64,000 nt of DNA from Magnetospirillum sp. (GCA_024707145.1 JANQAI010000003.1:186001-250000); one strand, 5' to 3'; positions 44,984 to 54,400 are shown, numbered from the stretch's first letter. Translations and numbers: made by a program. Notes: generated by a model not told the origin, from the sequence alone.

Positions 44984-45004
44984 TGGTTGCGGGGGCACGC
45001 AGCC
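44984..45004 (+). repeat. Right direct repeat, initiator-tRNA 3'-end-like (att-like)
   Basis: Second copy of the TGGTTGCGGGGGCA repeat (see 11877-11897), in direct orientation and again beside a terminator hairpin. It marks the proposed right end of the vnf island and the start of ICE-type DNA. Confidence 0.55.
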
Positions 45005-45092
45005 TCCGATACCGACATTCGCTGTCGACTGAGATATAGACCATTGTTATCTAAGGGAAATAAAGCAAGAAAATAGCCAGAATCGGTCCTTT

Positions 45093-45314
45093 TCACGCCG
45101 GCAGGACGATCTTCCGACGCATGGCGCGATGGATCGCGGTGGCTGTGCTTTCGGGAACGCCGGCCCTGTCCGCGTAGGCCATCCAGCGTTCGACATGCTG
45201 ATGTATCTCGCGGATGATGCCTTCCGCCTTTTTCGGCTTCATTCCACAGAAGACGCCGAATTGCACAAGATCGGATAGTTCGAACCTGTCACGCGTCCCG
45301 AAGGCGCAACTATC
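45093..45314 (-). pseudogene. HipA-family kinase C-terminal remnant
   Basis: A 73-codon open segment with no start codon reads CAFGTRDRFELSDLVQFG ... HQHVERWMAYADRAGVP ... RAMRRKIVLPA and a stop, like the end of HipA-type toxins. A stop codon directly precedes it. Left over from a toxin gene truncated at the island/ICE junction. Confidence 0.55.
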
Positions 45315-45419
45315 TCATTTTTTTATTCATCAACGAGTTATGACGTACTGGGGCGTATAGCTACAGTGTCCGGCCGCGAATTCTCTTGCATTTTTTCTCG
45401 TCGTCAGCGACGAGTAAGC

Positions 45420-45887
45420 ATGTCAGCGGAAACAATTCAGTTCACGCAGGAGCAGGCTCGGGACATCGCCCAGGTGTCGCCGGGCGATGTGCGCGCTTGG
45501 CGAAAGGCCGTACCTTATCTTGCGAGCAAGCCGGGCAAGTCCGCGCGGTTTACCTTCGCCGACCTTGTGGGCTTGGCGATCACCAGTGAGTTGACCAGCC
45601 GGTACGGTGTCCGGATCAGCGACATAGGAACGGGTGTCGACGCCTTGTTTCGCGCCCTTGCCGACGCCCGACCACTGCATCTCGAAGGCATCTTCGTTCT
45701 GCTCTCGAGAAATGCCGCGCGCCTATTCACATCCGGCGACTTCAGCCTACGGCAACTCGTGGAGCCCACGTTCGTCGTCCCATGTGATCCGATCTTGGCC
45801 CGGATTGGTGGTCGCATGATGCCGGTGTCGCCCGGATCTAACCAAACCGCCCTTCCCTTCCCGCCTCGCGTCTTGAAGGCGGGATAA
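45420..45887 (+). CDS. MerR-like HTH protein of nuclease module
   Basis: A 155-residue protein with a MerR/HTH-like N-terminus (FTQEQARDIAQVSPGDVRAWRKAVPYLASKPGKSARFTFADLVGLAITSELTSRYGV) followed by a smaller C-terminal domain. Base composition is lower in G+C than the vnf genes. Probably the regulator of the two downstream genes. Confidence 0.6.
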   Translation: MSAETIQFTQEQARDIAQVSPGDVRAWRKAVPYLASKPGKSARFTFADLVGLAITSELTSRYGVRISDIGTGVDALFRALADARPLHLEGIFVLLSRNAARLFTSGDFSLRQLVEPTFVVPCDPILARIGGRMMPVSPGSNQTALPFPPRVLKAG

Positions 45888-46021
45888 TGGCCTCCCCCTT
45901 CGGATGATGATTGAAGGGGCTGCGCCTGCAAGGGCGCTGGCCGCCGCTGCACGATGTCTGATCAGGCGCGACGGCGTCCAGCCGCAACGCTCGGCTGTAC
46001 GTGCGTGGCGGAGACTGGGAC

Positions 46022-46469
46022 ATGACAGCCATGCCCCAGGGAGATTTCGTTGCGGAGCTTCAACGCTACGGAGCCGACACGGCGGCGTTGCGTCTGAGGG
46101 ACTCGGTCGTTCAGCATTTCTGCGACGTCTTGAGCACGGAACTCGCGCCTTGGGCCGAGCGGTTTGGGGAATCCGATCGAAGCGGTGCCGATCAACAAGC
46201 TGGACGCCTCCCCTTGGCGCGGCGTGCGCATTCGCTTTGGGTCAACCCCGACGCAGGAGGTTGCAGCCCAACCGGTCGACTGGGCAAAGTTCCTGCCTCT
46301 GGCGGATCACTTCGCCGCCACGGAGGTGATGTTTGCGGAAAGGTCGGACTGTCTCTGGCTAGGACGTCTCAATCAGGCACGCTATTGGTCGGAAACCCAG
46401 GCTCGGCTGGTCGCGCAGCGCCTCGCATGGGAACACATGGACCTGCTAAAGGGGCGAGCATCGGCGTGA
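46022..46469 (+). CDS. Unknown protein of nuclease module (frameshifted)
   Basis: About 148 residues after correcting one base at 46168-46171, where GGGGATCC appears as GGGGAATCC; then WAERFGDPIEAVPINKLDASPWRGVRIRFG continues without a stop. No recognised family. Its end overlaps the GTG start of the nuclease gene, so the two are coupled. Confidence 0.5.
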
Positions 46470-47330
46470 CTTCGACTGCTTATACGCCTCGGCTGGAACA
46501 GATTGATGAACTCACGCGCGGGCTGGAGTTGCCATTTGCCGCGCTGGACGAGGAACATCTCAGACTCATCGGGGAGGCGCTCGCGCGCGCTTGGTCCGAT
46601 TTAAGCGATACGCAGGAAGCTGTGTTGGCAACCGGCTCGGAGGCCGAGATCAATGCGCTGATGGAAACTCGCCTCTGCCAGTTGCTGGACGAAGATCCAC
46701 TGTGGCAGCAGCTCGTGCGAACAGTCACACGGGGAAAGGAGACGGTCAGTTTCAATGGCAGCCGGCTCGAAATGCGACCGGACCTTTCCATCCACCTCTC
46801 GACGAGGACGCCGTCGTTTCCGCTCATCGTCGAGTGTAAGTTGATCGACCCCGCCAGCGGCAAAACCAACACGCTCTATTGCAACAACGGTTTGAAGCGT
46901 TTTCTTTCAGGAGACTATGGCTGGGGTGTGCGTGAATCCTTCATGCTCGCCTATGTCAGAGATCAGTCCACGACGGCATCGTGCCTCAGCCCTTTCCTAC
47001 AAGGAAGTCGAACGCTGGAACCTGAACCCTACGCAATCGTGGACCTTCCGCCATCGGCCAGTCATCCGACTCTCGATCTTGCGCGAACCGCGCACAATCG
47101 CGCATTCAAATACCCTAATCGACACCCTCCTAAGGACGAGCCCGGTCCAATTGCGATATGGCACCTCTGGCTGCAGGTCGCGCTTCCGGCCCCCCTGCCC
47201 CGGGTTCAGAATCTATCACGCCCAGCTAGGCGTCGCCGCCGAGGGCGTGGATGTGACCTTCCCCCTGTTTCGGGATAAAGGTGATTTGCGCCTCCGTCTG
47301 CTGCGCTTCATTTCGTCCGTCCTCTGGTAG
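46466..47330 (+). CDS. PD-(D/E)XK nuclease-like protein (frameshifted near C-terminus)
   Basis: About 287 residues. The core MRPDLSIHLSTRTPSFPLIVECKLID shows the PD-x(n)-E-x-K arrangement (Asp in RPDL, Glu and Lys in ECK) of PD-(D/E)XK nucleases. N-terminal half is helical. The frame breaks at C4 47198-47201; one C fewer gives a tail ending GDLRLRLLRFISSVLW. With the HTH and unknown genes it forms a three-gene cargo unit, possibly anti-phage. Confidence 0.6.
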
Positions 47331-47344
47331 GCCGGACTCTAACT

Positions 47345-47665
47345 TCAAACTGGAGGAAGTTGCCCATGGCAGGTCACTCTCCTCACCAGCGCAAGGTCAG
47401 AGTCTTTACTGACCGCCACCAACTCGGCGCGGGCCACCCGACTGTCCTTCAGGGTATAGAGATTTCGGCACCCTTCGACCGCGTGCCGCGCGGTCAGCAC
47501 CGTCCCCTCCATGTCGATGAAGAAGCCGGTGGCGTTGGGTGCGAACTCGGTGCGGGGCGGCAATCCGATGGCCAAGTCCTCGGCTGGCGCCAGCCGGGTC
47601 ATGCCGATCAAAGCGGCCAGGACTAGGACAGGCAAGTATCGTGCGCCCGCACGCCCCTTCCCCAT
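47345..47665 (-). CDS. Trypsin-like protease N-terminal fragment
   Basis: A 106-residue exported protein with signal peptide (YLPVLVLAALIGMTRLAPAED) and the first part of a trypsin/DegP-type domain (ATGFFIDMEGTVLTARHAVEGC, catalytic His in TARHAV; DSDLALVR with the Asp). The Ser region is missing; the gene ends at the nuclease gene junction, so it looks truncated. Confidence 0.6.
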   Translation of the reverse strand: MGKGRAGARYLPVLVLAALIGMTRLAPAEDLAIGLPPRTEFAPNATGFFIDMEGTVLTARHAVEGCRNLYTLKDSRVARAELVAVSKDSDLALVRRVTCHGQLPPV

Positions 47666-47675
47666 CCCCCCGGCC

Positions 47676-48086
47676 CTACGATTTGAACTGAAGATCGAGG
47701 CGCAGCATCAGCGGTTGGCGCATGTCGGGCGGCGGCGGCTCGCTCAAGGGGTTAGTGGTCAAAAGCTGGCGCAGATCGACGTCGGCCTGGGACGATCCCA
47801 GCGAGGCGAAATCGAGCTGCGTCACCTGCCCCTCGGAGTTGATCCACACTTTGACCAGCAATGGGCCGGGCGGTGTATCTGCAGCGCTGACGGCCCGATC
47901 CTCAAGGAACTTGTGCAGCCGCCAAGCGACGTCGTCATCGGCCATCAGCCACGCCTGGAACTGGTGGCCGACCAAGCCGGCATAGCTCTTCCACGACGCC
48001 GGCACGGGCGTCGATTGCGCCGCCGCGGTCCCACCCAGCGACAAGGTCGCGAGCGCCGCCGTCAGCCATCGTCCCCAGCGCGTCAT
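47676..48086 (-). CDS. Exported protein with TonB C-terminal-like features
   Basis: A 136-residue protein with a signal peptide (WLTAALATLSLGGTAAAQ) and a part reminiscent of TonB C-terminal domains (PGPLLVKVWINSEGQVTQLDFASLGSSQADVDLRQLLT). It has no membrane anchor or Pro-rich linker. Ten bases before the protease fragment, so probably co-transcribed. Confidence 0.5.
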   Translation of the reverse strand: MTRWGRWLTAALATLSLGGTAAAQSTPVPASWKSYAGLVGHQFQAWLMADDDVAWRLHKFLEDRAVSAADTPPGPLLVKVWINSEGQVTQLDFASLGSSQADVDLRQLLTTNPLSEPPPPDMRQPLMLRLDLQFKS

Positions 48087-48104
48087 CCCGCCTTTCCCAT
48101 CTTT

Positions 48105-48332
48105 TCACTCCGTCAGGCGGATGATCCGTTCGCCGTCGGCGGGCGGCAGGGTGGCGTCGGTGTCGGAAAGCCCACCCACGAGCCGGTCCACCCACAGCCG
48201 GCCATCGGGGTTGAGCATCACCTCGACAATGCCCGGATCTTCGAGGAACCCGGCGATCACCGGCCCCAGCGCTGTGCGCAGCATCCGCGCGCTGCGCCGG
48301 AAGGCCTCGGAATGGGTGGCAACAGCCGCCAT
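48105..48332 (-). pseudogene. trbB: trbB conjugation ATPase, 5' fragment
   Basis: 75 codons matching the start of TrbB (AFRRSARMLRTALGPVIAGFLEDPGIVEVMLNPDGRLWVDRLVGG), which normally exceeds 300 residues. The reading frame ends in a stop before the Walker A. The rest of the trb operon is replaced by the TonB-like and protease genes. Shows that the conjugation apparatus is deleted. Confidence 0.75.
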
Positions 48333-48333
48333 G

Positions 48334-48364
48334 ATTATCCCCGTCTGAACGTGCCGGGGATAAT
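48334..48364. other. Inverted repeat upstream of trbB remnant
   Basis: ATTATCCCCG and CGGGGATAAT, 11-nt spacer, start two bases upstream of the trbB start codon. Operator-like or a leader hairpin. Confidence 0.45.
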
Positions 48365-48540
48365 TAGAGAAGGCAGAAAATTGGGTGGCGCAACAACCAT
48401 AAAAGGCTGGCGTATCCTAGCGTAGAAAAGGCGGTAATCGGTGGGACGGGCACCTCCAAACCGCGCTACAGTTATTCTGACGGATCATGCAGAGCCAAAC
48501 TGCTTTGGCACATCGATGGGGGTTCGAAAAGGAGGCGGGC

Positions 48541-49083
48541 ATGGAAGATCTGCCGCTCGGCAAGGCGTTCACGCTGATCGAGCCGGGGCCGGTCGTCCTG
48601 GTGACGACGAACGAGGGCCACAGGGACAACGTGATGACCATCTCCTGGACGATGGTGCTGGACTTCACGGCAAGATTCGCCATCACCACCGGGGTCTGGA
48701 ACCACTCCTACGCCGCGCTCACCAGGACGAAGGAGTGCGTGATCGCGATCCCCACGGTAGACCTCTTGGATGCCGTCATCGGGGTGGGAACGTGCTCGGG
48801 CGAGGACACGGACAAGTTCGAGAAGTTCGCGCTCACCCGCGTGCAGGCAAAGCAGGTCCGGGCGCCGCTGATCGCGGAGTGCCTGGCCAACATCGAATGC
48901 CGCGTTGCCGACATCGTCGAGCGCCATAACATCGTGGTGCTTCAGGGTGTCGCCGCCCATGTCGACGGCGACCGCAAGGAGAAGAAGCTGATCCACGCCG
49001 TCGGCGACGGCACGTTCGTTGCGGACGGCCGGCATTTCGACCGGAGAGAGGCGATGCGCTCCAAGCTGCCGAGCGGAGTGTAG
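48541..49083 (+). CDS. Flavin reductase-like (NTAB/DIM6) domain protein
   Basis: A 180-residue FMN-binding split-barrel protein of the flavin reductase family (PVVLVTTNEGHRDNVMTISWTMVLDFTARFAITTG; AIPTVDLLDAVIGVGTCSGEDTDKFEKF). AAAAGGAGG precedes the start. Cargo gene on the opposite strand to the conjugation genes; substrate unknown. Confidence 0.8.
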   Translation: MEDLPLGKAFTLIEPGPVVLVTTNEGHRDNVMTISWTMVLDFTARFAITTGVWNHSYAALTRTKECVIAIPTVDLLDAVIGVGTCSGEDTDKFEKFALTRVQAKQVRAPLIAECLANIECRVADIVERHNIVVLQGVAAHVDGDRKEKKLIHAVGDGTFVADGRHFDRREAMRSKLPSGV

Positions 49084-49311
49084 GCCCCGTCGACGCGCCT
49101 TTTCCCCTTGATGTCACCCGACCCCTCAGAACTACTGCTCTACGCTCATGTTGGTCATTCAGTCGAGGTGGTCCGGTTCTCAATAACGGATGTCAATTGC
49201 GGCGACATTCTGCCGGTGATCATGGGCGCTGGACGTGAAATGACTGAACGGTAATCTTTCATTCCTGCACTTAGTGCCGAACCGTGATCCCGACAGAGGA
49301 GCAAAGGCGAA

Positions 49312-49908
49312 GTGTTTAAATCGGCAGGGTCGCCCCGCACGCAGTCGGTCGATGATTTCTTCCGCGGGATCGCCAATGTCAAATTCGCGCTCGACAGGGC
49401 CGAAGAGGCGTTGCAGACCTACGCTGCGAATCGAAATCCTTTTGATGTCCCCGGACTGTTCTTCGAGTGTTCCCTGGCGATCAGCATCGTGACCGACTGG
49501 GCCTACCATTCACTCGTTGCGGACCACCCCGCTTGGCACGGCTATTCTGGGAAGCAAGGTGCGGTGAGGTTCGCCCGGTGGGTACGCAATGCCTCGGTAG
49601 AGACCGCCGCGCTTGCTGAAATTGCAAACACATTCAAGCATTACCAGCGGCACGAGCGAAACGAACTGGTCACATCGGTCACGCTGGTAATGAACCTGGT
49701 ACCATCCGAAGGCATGCTGGGAGAAGTCCGGCTACAGATCAAGGAGACCGGTGTAAGAGAGACGGAAAGCTACGTCGCGGACACGATCGATTTGACCGTA
49801 TCCTATGGCAACCAGAAGCTGCCCTTCACCCAGATCGCCGCACGGTCGATCCTTTGGTGGCGGGCCTTCGATCCCGGCGACGGCCCGCGGCAGAGGCATG
49901 CGCTTTGA
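49312..49908 (+). CDS. Unknown cargo protein 1
   Basis: A 198-residue soluble protein (GTG start with GAGGAG upstream; a predicted helical centre VPGLFFECSLAISIVTDWAYHSL and a beta-rich C-terminal half). No family recognised. Between conjugation genes on the opposite strand, so probably transferred cargo. Confidence 0.5.
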   Translation: MFKSAGSPRTQSVDDFFRGIANVKFALDRAEEALQTYAANRNPFDVPGLFFECSLAISIVTDWAYHSLVADHPAWHGYSGKQGAVRFARWVRNASVETAALAEIANTFKHYQRHERNELVTSVTLVMNLVPSEGMLGEVRLQIKETGVRETESYVADTIDLTVSYGNQKLPFTQIAARSILWWRAFDPGDGPRQRHAL

Positions 49909-49940
49909 CGGTCGGAGGCCCTGCGACGGGCGGAAGGGAC

Positions 49941-49979
49941 CAGTTTTCAATGCCGGAAAGGGTTCAGTTTTCCATGCCG
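49941..49979. repeat. Tandem 15-bp repeats resembling an IS end
   Basis: CAGTTTTCAATGCCG and CAGTTTTCCATGCCG, 24 bp apart, with similar flanks. Multiple short terminal repeats of this type occur at IS21-like ends; no transposase is present, so this may be an IS scar. Confidence 0.35.
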
Positions 49980-50047
49980 TCCGACAAGCAGTCCCTGGCG
50001 CCCCCAAACAGGTTCGTCTACCCTGCCTTCGGACGGGAGCGCAACAC

Positions 50048-50575
50048 ATGCACGATCCGAAAGCTGCCCGCAGCCGGGCGGACGGCCCCTCCGACGCCGC
50101 CACATACGAGCGGGCGCGGCGACACGCCAATCTGGCCATGTGGACGATTGCGCTCCAAAGGCGCCGTTTGAAGACCACTGAGCCGGAAGACGCGGAATTC
50201 CTTTTCCGGCGATGGTCGGACTTCCAGTTCCTGATCGTGGCACTCAGGCGGTTGCGACGGGCCGCGACGTTGGCGGCCAAGGTGCCCGTGCTGGCAAACG
50301 AGATGCGAAAAGCGCTGGCAAGATTTGACGCGGCAATTCCCGCGTCAAAGAAACTGCGGGATATTGCGGAGCACTTTGACGACTACGCATTGGACAGAGG
50401 TCGAGATCCAACGGTCAGTCGCAGGACCCTTGAGGTCGGGGCAGTTGGCGACTCGGTATTTGAGTGGTTAGGCGAAGAAATCAATGCGGATGCGGCGACG
50501 TCAGGGGCACAAATATTGTTTAAGGATATCCAGGATGCGCAATATTTGATCGCAAGCGAGGAAACCGACGAATGA
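50048..50575 (+). CDS. Unknown cargo protein 2
   Basis: A 175-residue, strongly helical and basic protein (TYERARRHANLAMWTIALQRRRLKT; FQFLIVALRRLRRAATLAAKVPVLANEMRKALARFDAAIPASK). GGGAG precedes the start. Overlaps the next gene (ATGA). No family recognised. Confidence 0.5.
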   Translation: MHDPKAARSRADGPSDAATYERARRHANLAMWTIALQRRRLKTTEPEDAEFLFRRWSDFQFLIVALRRLRRAATLAAKVPVLANEMRKALARFDAAIPASKKLRDIAEHFDDYALDRGRDPTVSRRTLEVGAVGDSVFEWLGEEINADAATSGAQILFKDIQDAQYLIASEETDE

Positions 50576-51076
50576 CAAATGCGAGAAAAGGACGGATCAC
50601 TGTTGGGGAACTGGCAAAACGACTTATGGGTTTCTCGGCTACGCTTGGCACCCATAGCGGGGAACCCTTGGTCGCGGATCGTGACGCGGTGCGGGCCTTC
50701 CTCACGTTTCTCGAAGACCGACGCGTGCTATTCAATCCGTTCAACTTGGAAGTCGAGTACCAAGTACGACAATCCATCCAGCAAATCCGAGAACACTGCA
50801 CAGACACAATTGGTGGGCTTTCAGACAATTCGCCCGCCATACCCGCCCTCCGGAGGAATCCGCGCCGCATGCCGTTACTTCCTTGATGAGCCGCTGAAAA
50901 CTAGCCACCGCTTTCACCAGCGCGATTTTTATGGGCCGGAAGGACCAGAGTTCTTCACTGCGCTTGGCGAATTCAGAGCGACGGTTGGTGCTCATGTTGC
51001 CAGCCTAGCAGTATTCTACAGGATCGACTTGGAAGCGGAGCTTGCGTCGATCGTGCCGGCGGAAGATAGGGGTTGA
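50572..51076 (+). CDS. Unknown cargo protein 3 (frameshifted)
   Basis: About 167 residues after removing one A at 50857-50858 (GGATCC appears as GGAATCC), joining IPALRR to IRAACRYFLDEPLKTSHRF. N-terminal GRITVGELAKRLMGFSATLGTHSGEP. Coupled to cargo protein 2; the pair may act together. No family recognised. Confidence 0.45.
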
Positions 51077-51184
51077 TTCACAGCTACGGTCGAAACCGTG
51101 ATCGTCGCCAATGTCCGCTCACCCTATCCCCTGTAGGACAAGAAACATTCCGGAATCCGCCCATCAACGTCGCCGCAACAGGCA

Positions 51185-51631
51185 TTATACCTCTTCTCCC
51201 CCCACCCCATTCGGGAAGGCCGCTCCGAGAACGTCGCGAGGCAAGTCCTTGAGGAACCGGTCGCCGGTCGCGAGCCGCCGTCCCAGGGCTTCGATGAACC
51301 GTTCGAAGCGCTCCGTTCCTTTCGCCCGAGCCGAAGCCTGCGCGCTCTCCGGCAGCGGCGGCGTCGCACTCAGCCAGAAGCGGATGAACAGCGATAGCGT
51401 TTCCCCCAGGATGGCGAGATCCTCGTCCAGTCCGGTGACTTGACGGCCCAGCCGGTCCATACGGCGGGCGAAGACGGCTTCGAGCCGCTCGGAGGCGTCG
51501 GCCGACAGAAAGGATGCCACGGCCGCCTCGACGACGGCGGACTTGGAGACATCACGACGAAGCGCCAGCGCCGCGACCTTTTCCAGGAGGTCGGGCTCGA
51601 AATAGACGTTCATGCGGGCCTTGGTCGGCAT
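51185..51631 (-). CDS. CopG-like ribbon-helix-helix conjugation protein
   Basis: A 148-residue protein whose first 45 residues (RMNVYFEPDLLEKVAALALRRDVSKSAVVEAAVASFL) form a ribbon-helix-helix motif. It starts 16 nt after the traG stop, the usual place for this gene between traG and trbB in alphaproteobacterial ICEs. A longer C-terminal helical part may contact the coupling protein. Confidence 0.75.
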   Translation of the reverse strand: MPTKARMNVYFEPDLLEKVAALALRRDVSKSAVVEAAVASFLSADASERLEAVFARRMDRLGRQVTGLDEDLAILGETLSLFIRFWLSATPPLPESAQASARAKGTERFERFIEALGRRLATGDRFLKDLPRDVLGAAFPNGVGGEEV

Positions 51632-51646
51632 GATCCCCCTCCTCTT

Positions 51647-53629
51647 CTACAGGTCCAGACCGTCGGCCGGATCCATGGTGGCCTGACGCGCGACGGCGCG
51701 CAGATGCAACCGCATCGCTCTCGCCTTGGTGGCATCGACATCCGGCTCGTCGTCGAGCACGTCGAACTCGTGGTCCCCGACAGGCCGTTCCGGAGCGATT
51801 TCCTCATGCTCGGGAAGGTCTGGCTCGCGGCGGATGCCGGAATTAGCGGGGTCAGACTCGGCAGGCTCGTCCGTCACAATACCGGCGGCGGCGGGAACGA
51901 TCCGCGCCCGCCAATCGTCGGTTCCCGGCCGGTCCGGCGCGGCCGTATGGGGCAGCATGGGCGGCACCATGATCCGCTCGGTGAAACGACGGTCCTCGTA
52001 ATAGCGAGCCTTCTTCGCGCGGATCGGAGGGGAGCCTGAGACCAGCAGCAACTCATCGGTGGGTGGAAGCTGCATCACCTCTCCCGGAGTCAACAGCGGC
52101 CGCGCCGTTTCCTGGCGGCTGACCGTCAGATGACCGAGCCACGGCGACAGCCGATGGCCGGCATAGTTGGTGGAATCGCGCAGTTCTGTGGCGGTACCGA
52201 GCGCGTCGGACACACGCTTGGCGGTGCGCTCGTCGTTGGTGGCGAAGGCGACGCGGACGTGGCAGTTGTCGAGGATCGAGTTGTTGGGACCGTAGGCCTT
52301 CTCGATCTGGTTCAGCGACTGGGCGATCAGGAAGCTCTTGATGCCGTATCCGGCCATGAACGCCAGCGCCGATTCGAAGAAATCGAGCCGTCCCAGCGCC
52401 GGGAACTCGTCCAACATCATCAGCAACCTATGGCGGCGGCTCCTGTCGTGCAGGTCCTCGGTCAGACGCCGGCCGATCTGGTTCAGTACCAGACGGACCA
52501 GCGGCTTGGTGCGGTTAATGTCCGAAGGCGGCACCACGAGGTAGAGGCTGACCGGCCTGGCATCGGCGACCAGATCGGCGATTCGCCAGTCGCAGCGCGC
52601 CGTGACCTTCGCCACTATCGGGTCGCGGTACAGGCCCAGGAACGACATGGCGGTGGACAGCACGCCCGAGCGTTCGTTCTCGGACTTGTTCAGAAGCTCG
52701 CGTGCCGCGGAGGCGACGACCGGATGGACGCCGGCCGCGCCGAGATGCGGCGTCGACATCATCGCCCGCAAGGTCTTCTCGATGGAACGCCTGGGATCGG
52801 ACAGGAAATTGGCCACGCCGGCCAGGGTCTTGTCCGGCTCGGCGTACAGCACATGCAGGATAGTGCCGACCAGCAGGGAATGGCTGGTCTTCTCCCAATG
52901 ATTCCGCCGGTCGAGCGCGCCCTCGGGATCGACCAGGATGTCGGCGATGTTCTGGACATCGCGGACCTCCCTATCGCCGCGGCGCACTTCCAGCAGCGGA
53001 TTGTAGGCGGTGGAGTTCGGATTGGTCGGGTCGAACAGCAGGACGCGGCCGAAGCGCGAGCGGAAGCCGGCGGTGATCTGCCAGTTCTCACCCTTGATGT
53101 CGTGAACGATGGCGGAGCCGGGCCAGGTCAGCAGCGTCGGCACCACCAGGCCGACACCCTTGCCGGACCGTGTCGGCGCGAAGCACAGCACATGCTCCGG
53201 CCCGTCATGGCGCAGATAGTCGCGCTCAAACCTGCCCAGCACCACACCGTCGTGGCCGAGCAGACCGGCGGCCCGGATGTCCTTTCCCTCAGCCCAGTGG
53301 GCCGAGCCATAGGTGGCGACGTCGCTCGCCTCCCGTGCCCGCCATACCGAGAGGGAGATGGCGGCCGCGATCGAGATCACGCCGCCGGAGGCCGCGATCA
53401 TGCCGCCTTCGAAAAAGATATCCGGCGCATAGGCGTCATAGGCGTACCACCACCAGAACAGGGCGGGCGGCATGTAGACCGGCACGCCCATCAACAGAAA
53501 CCATGGTGTGCCGAGTTGCGCCTGATAGCCGAGGCGCCACGCCGTCCACTGCGTCGCCCCCCAGGTAGAGGCGAGCACGATCAGGCAGACGACGAGGACC
53601 TGTCCCCAGAGGATGCGCGTGCCGGACAT
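51647..53629 (-). CDS. traG: Type IV coupling protein TraG/VirD4
   Basis: A 660-residue inner-membrane ATPase that links relaxase-bound DNA to the secretion channel. Two N-terminal membrane helices, Walker A CFAPTRSGKGVGLVVP, Walker B RLLMMLDEFPALGRLD and the conserved GTATELRDSTNYAGHRLSPW region are seen. The C-terminal ~120 residues are acidic, as in related ICE proteins. Intact although trb genes are lost. Confidence 0.92.
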   Translation of the reverse strand: MSGTRILWGQVLVVCLIVLASTWGATQWTAWRLGYQAQLGTPWFLLMGVPVYMPPALFWWWYAYDAYAPDIFFEGGMIAASGGVISIAAAISLSVWRAREASDVATYGSAHWAEGKDIRAAGLLGHDGVVLGRFERDYLRHDGPEHVLCFAPTRSGKGVGLVVPTLLTWPGSAIVHDIKGENWQITAGFRSRFGRVLLFDPTNPNSTAYNPLLEVRRGDREVRDVQNIADILVDPEGALDRRNHWEKTSHSLLVGTILHVLYAEPDKTLAGVANFLSDPRRSIEKTLRAMMSTPHLGAAGVHPVVASAARELLNKSENERSGVLSTAMSFLGLYRDPIVAKVTARCDWRIADLVADARPVSLYLVVPPSDINRTKPLVRLVLNQIGRRLTEDLHDRSRRHRLLMMLDEFPALGRLDFFESALAFMAGYGIKSFLIAQSLNQIEKAYGPNNSILDNCHVRVAFATNDERTAKRVSDALGTATELRDSTNYAGHRLSPWLGHLTVSRQETARPLLTPGEVMQLPPTDELLLVSGSPPIRAKKARYYEDRRFTERIMVPPMLPHTAAPDRPGTDDWRARIVPAAAGIVTDEPAESDPANSGIRREPDLPEHEEIAPERPVGDHEFDVLDDEPDVDATKARAMRLHLRAVARQATMDPADGLDL

Positions 53630-53747
53630 GACAAGCTCCGCTCAATGAAAGGGACGGAGCCGATCAGAAAACGTGCAGAGCCGGCATCACAACCGGAAAA
53701 GCATCCAGTCGCGCTATCGGATGGCATGGCGTGCAAAAAGGTGGGTT

Positions 53748-54056
53748 TCATTGGAGGGGAGGACCATACGGCCCTCGCTCCGCCACTGCCTGTTCGAGCA
53801 AACGGCGATAGCCTTCCCGCGTCATCCACTGGGCCCGCGCCAGATGGGAAGCCCAACATCTCTTGGTGCGCGCCGGTTCGACCTGTGGATCGCGGTGAAG
53901 GACAATTCGCGCCACCTCTTCCCAATCAGCATCTTCCGCCTCGGCATCGAGGAGGCGGAGATAGGTTACGAAGTGCGCTTTGTCGTAAGGGGTGATCCGG
54001 GAACCGACGGGAGCTTCGTCATCGACATCGGGGTCGAGCTCGGGTCTCACGCGCAT
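53748..54056 (-). CDS. DUF2285-like protein
   Basis: A 102-residue protein (ITPYDKAHFVTYLRLLDAEAEDADWEEVARIVLHRDPQ ... CWASHLARAQWMTREGYRRLL) like the DUF2285 proteins encoded between relaxase and traG in these ICEs. Probably DNA-binding. Its N-terminal stretch is acidic. Confidence 0.65.
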   Translation of the reverse strand: MRVRPELDPDVDDEAPVGSRITPYDKAHFVTYLRLLDAEAEDADWEEVARIVLHRDPQVEPARTKRCWASHLARAQWMTREGYRRLLEQAVAERGPYGPPLQ

Positions 54057-54187
54057 CGCCAGGCTCTCCTCGGGGACGGAGCCAATGCAGTAAATTACCG
54101 TGTTTGTGTTTCAACAATACCATCGGCGGGAACGAATCAGAATGATCGTTCCTGGAACTATCCTTCCGATTCCACTCCCATCGCGTT

Positions 54188-54400
54188 ATGGATCTCAACG
54201 ACGTCATGGCGGTCAACCTGCGTCGGCTCCGCCACGACCGAAACCTGACGCAAGAAGAATTGGCGGATCTCGCCGGTTTGAGCGCCCGCTATATCGGGGC
54301 GATCGAACGGAGCGACGTCTCGGCCAGCGTCACCGTCTTGGGGCAAATTGCGGACGCGCTAGGGATTGAGCCGGGAGAATTGCTGCGACGAACTACCTAA
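54188..54400 (+). CDS. XRE-family HTH regulator
   Basis: A 70-residue single-domain helix-turn-helix protein (VNLRRLRHDRNLTQEELADLAGLSARYIGAIERSDVSASVTVLGQIADALG). Divergent from DUF2285. A nearly perfect inverted repeat lies just past its end, before the next gene, and may be its operator. Confidence 0.9.
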   Translation: MDLNDVMAVNLRRLRHDRNLTQEELADLAGLSARYIGAIERSDVSASVTVLGQIADALGIEPGELLRRTT

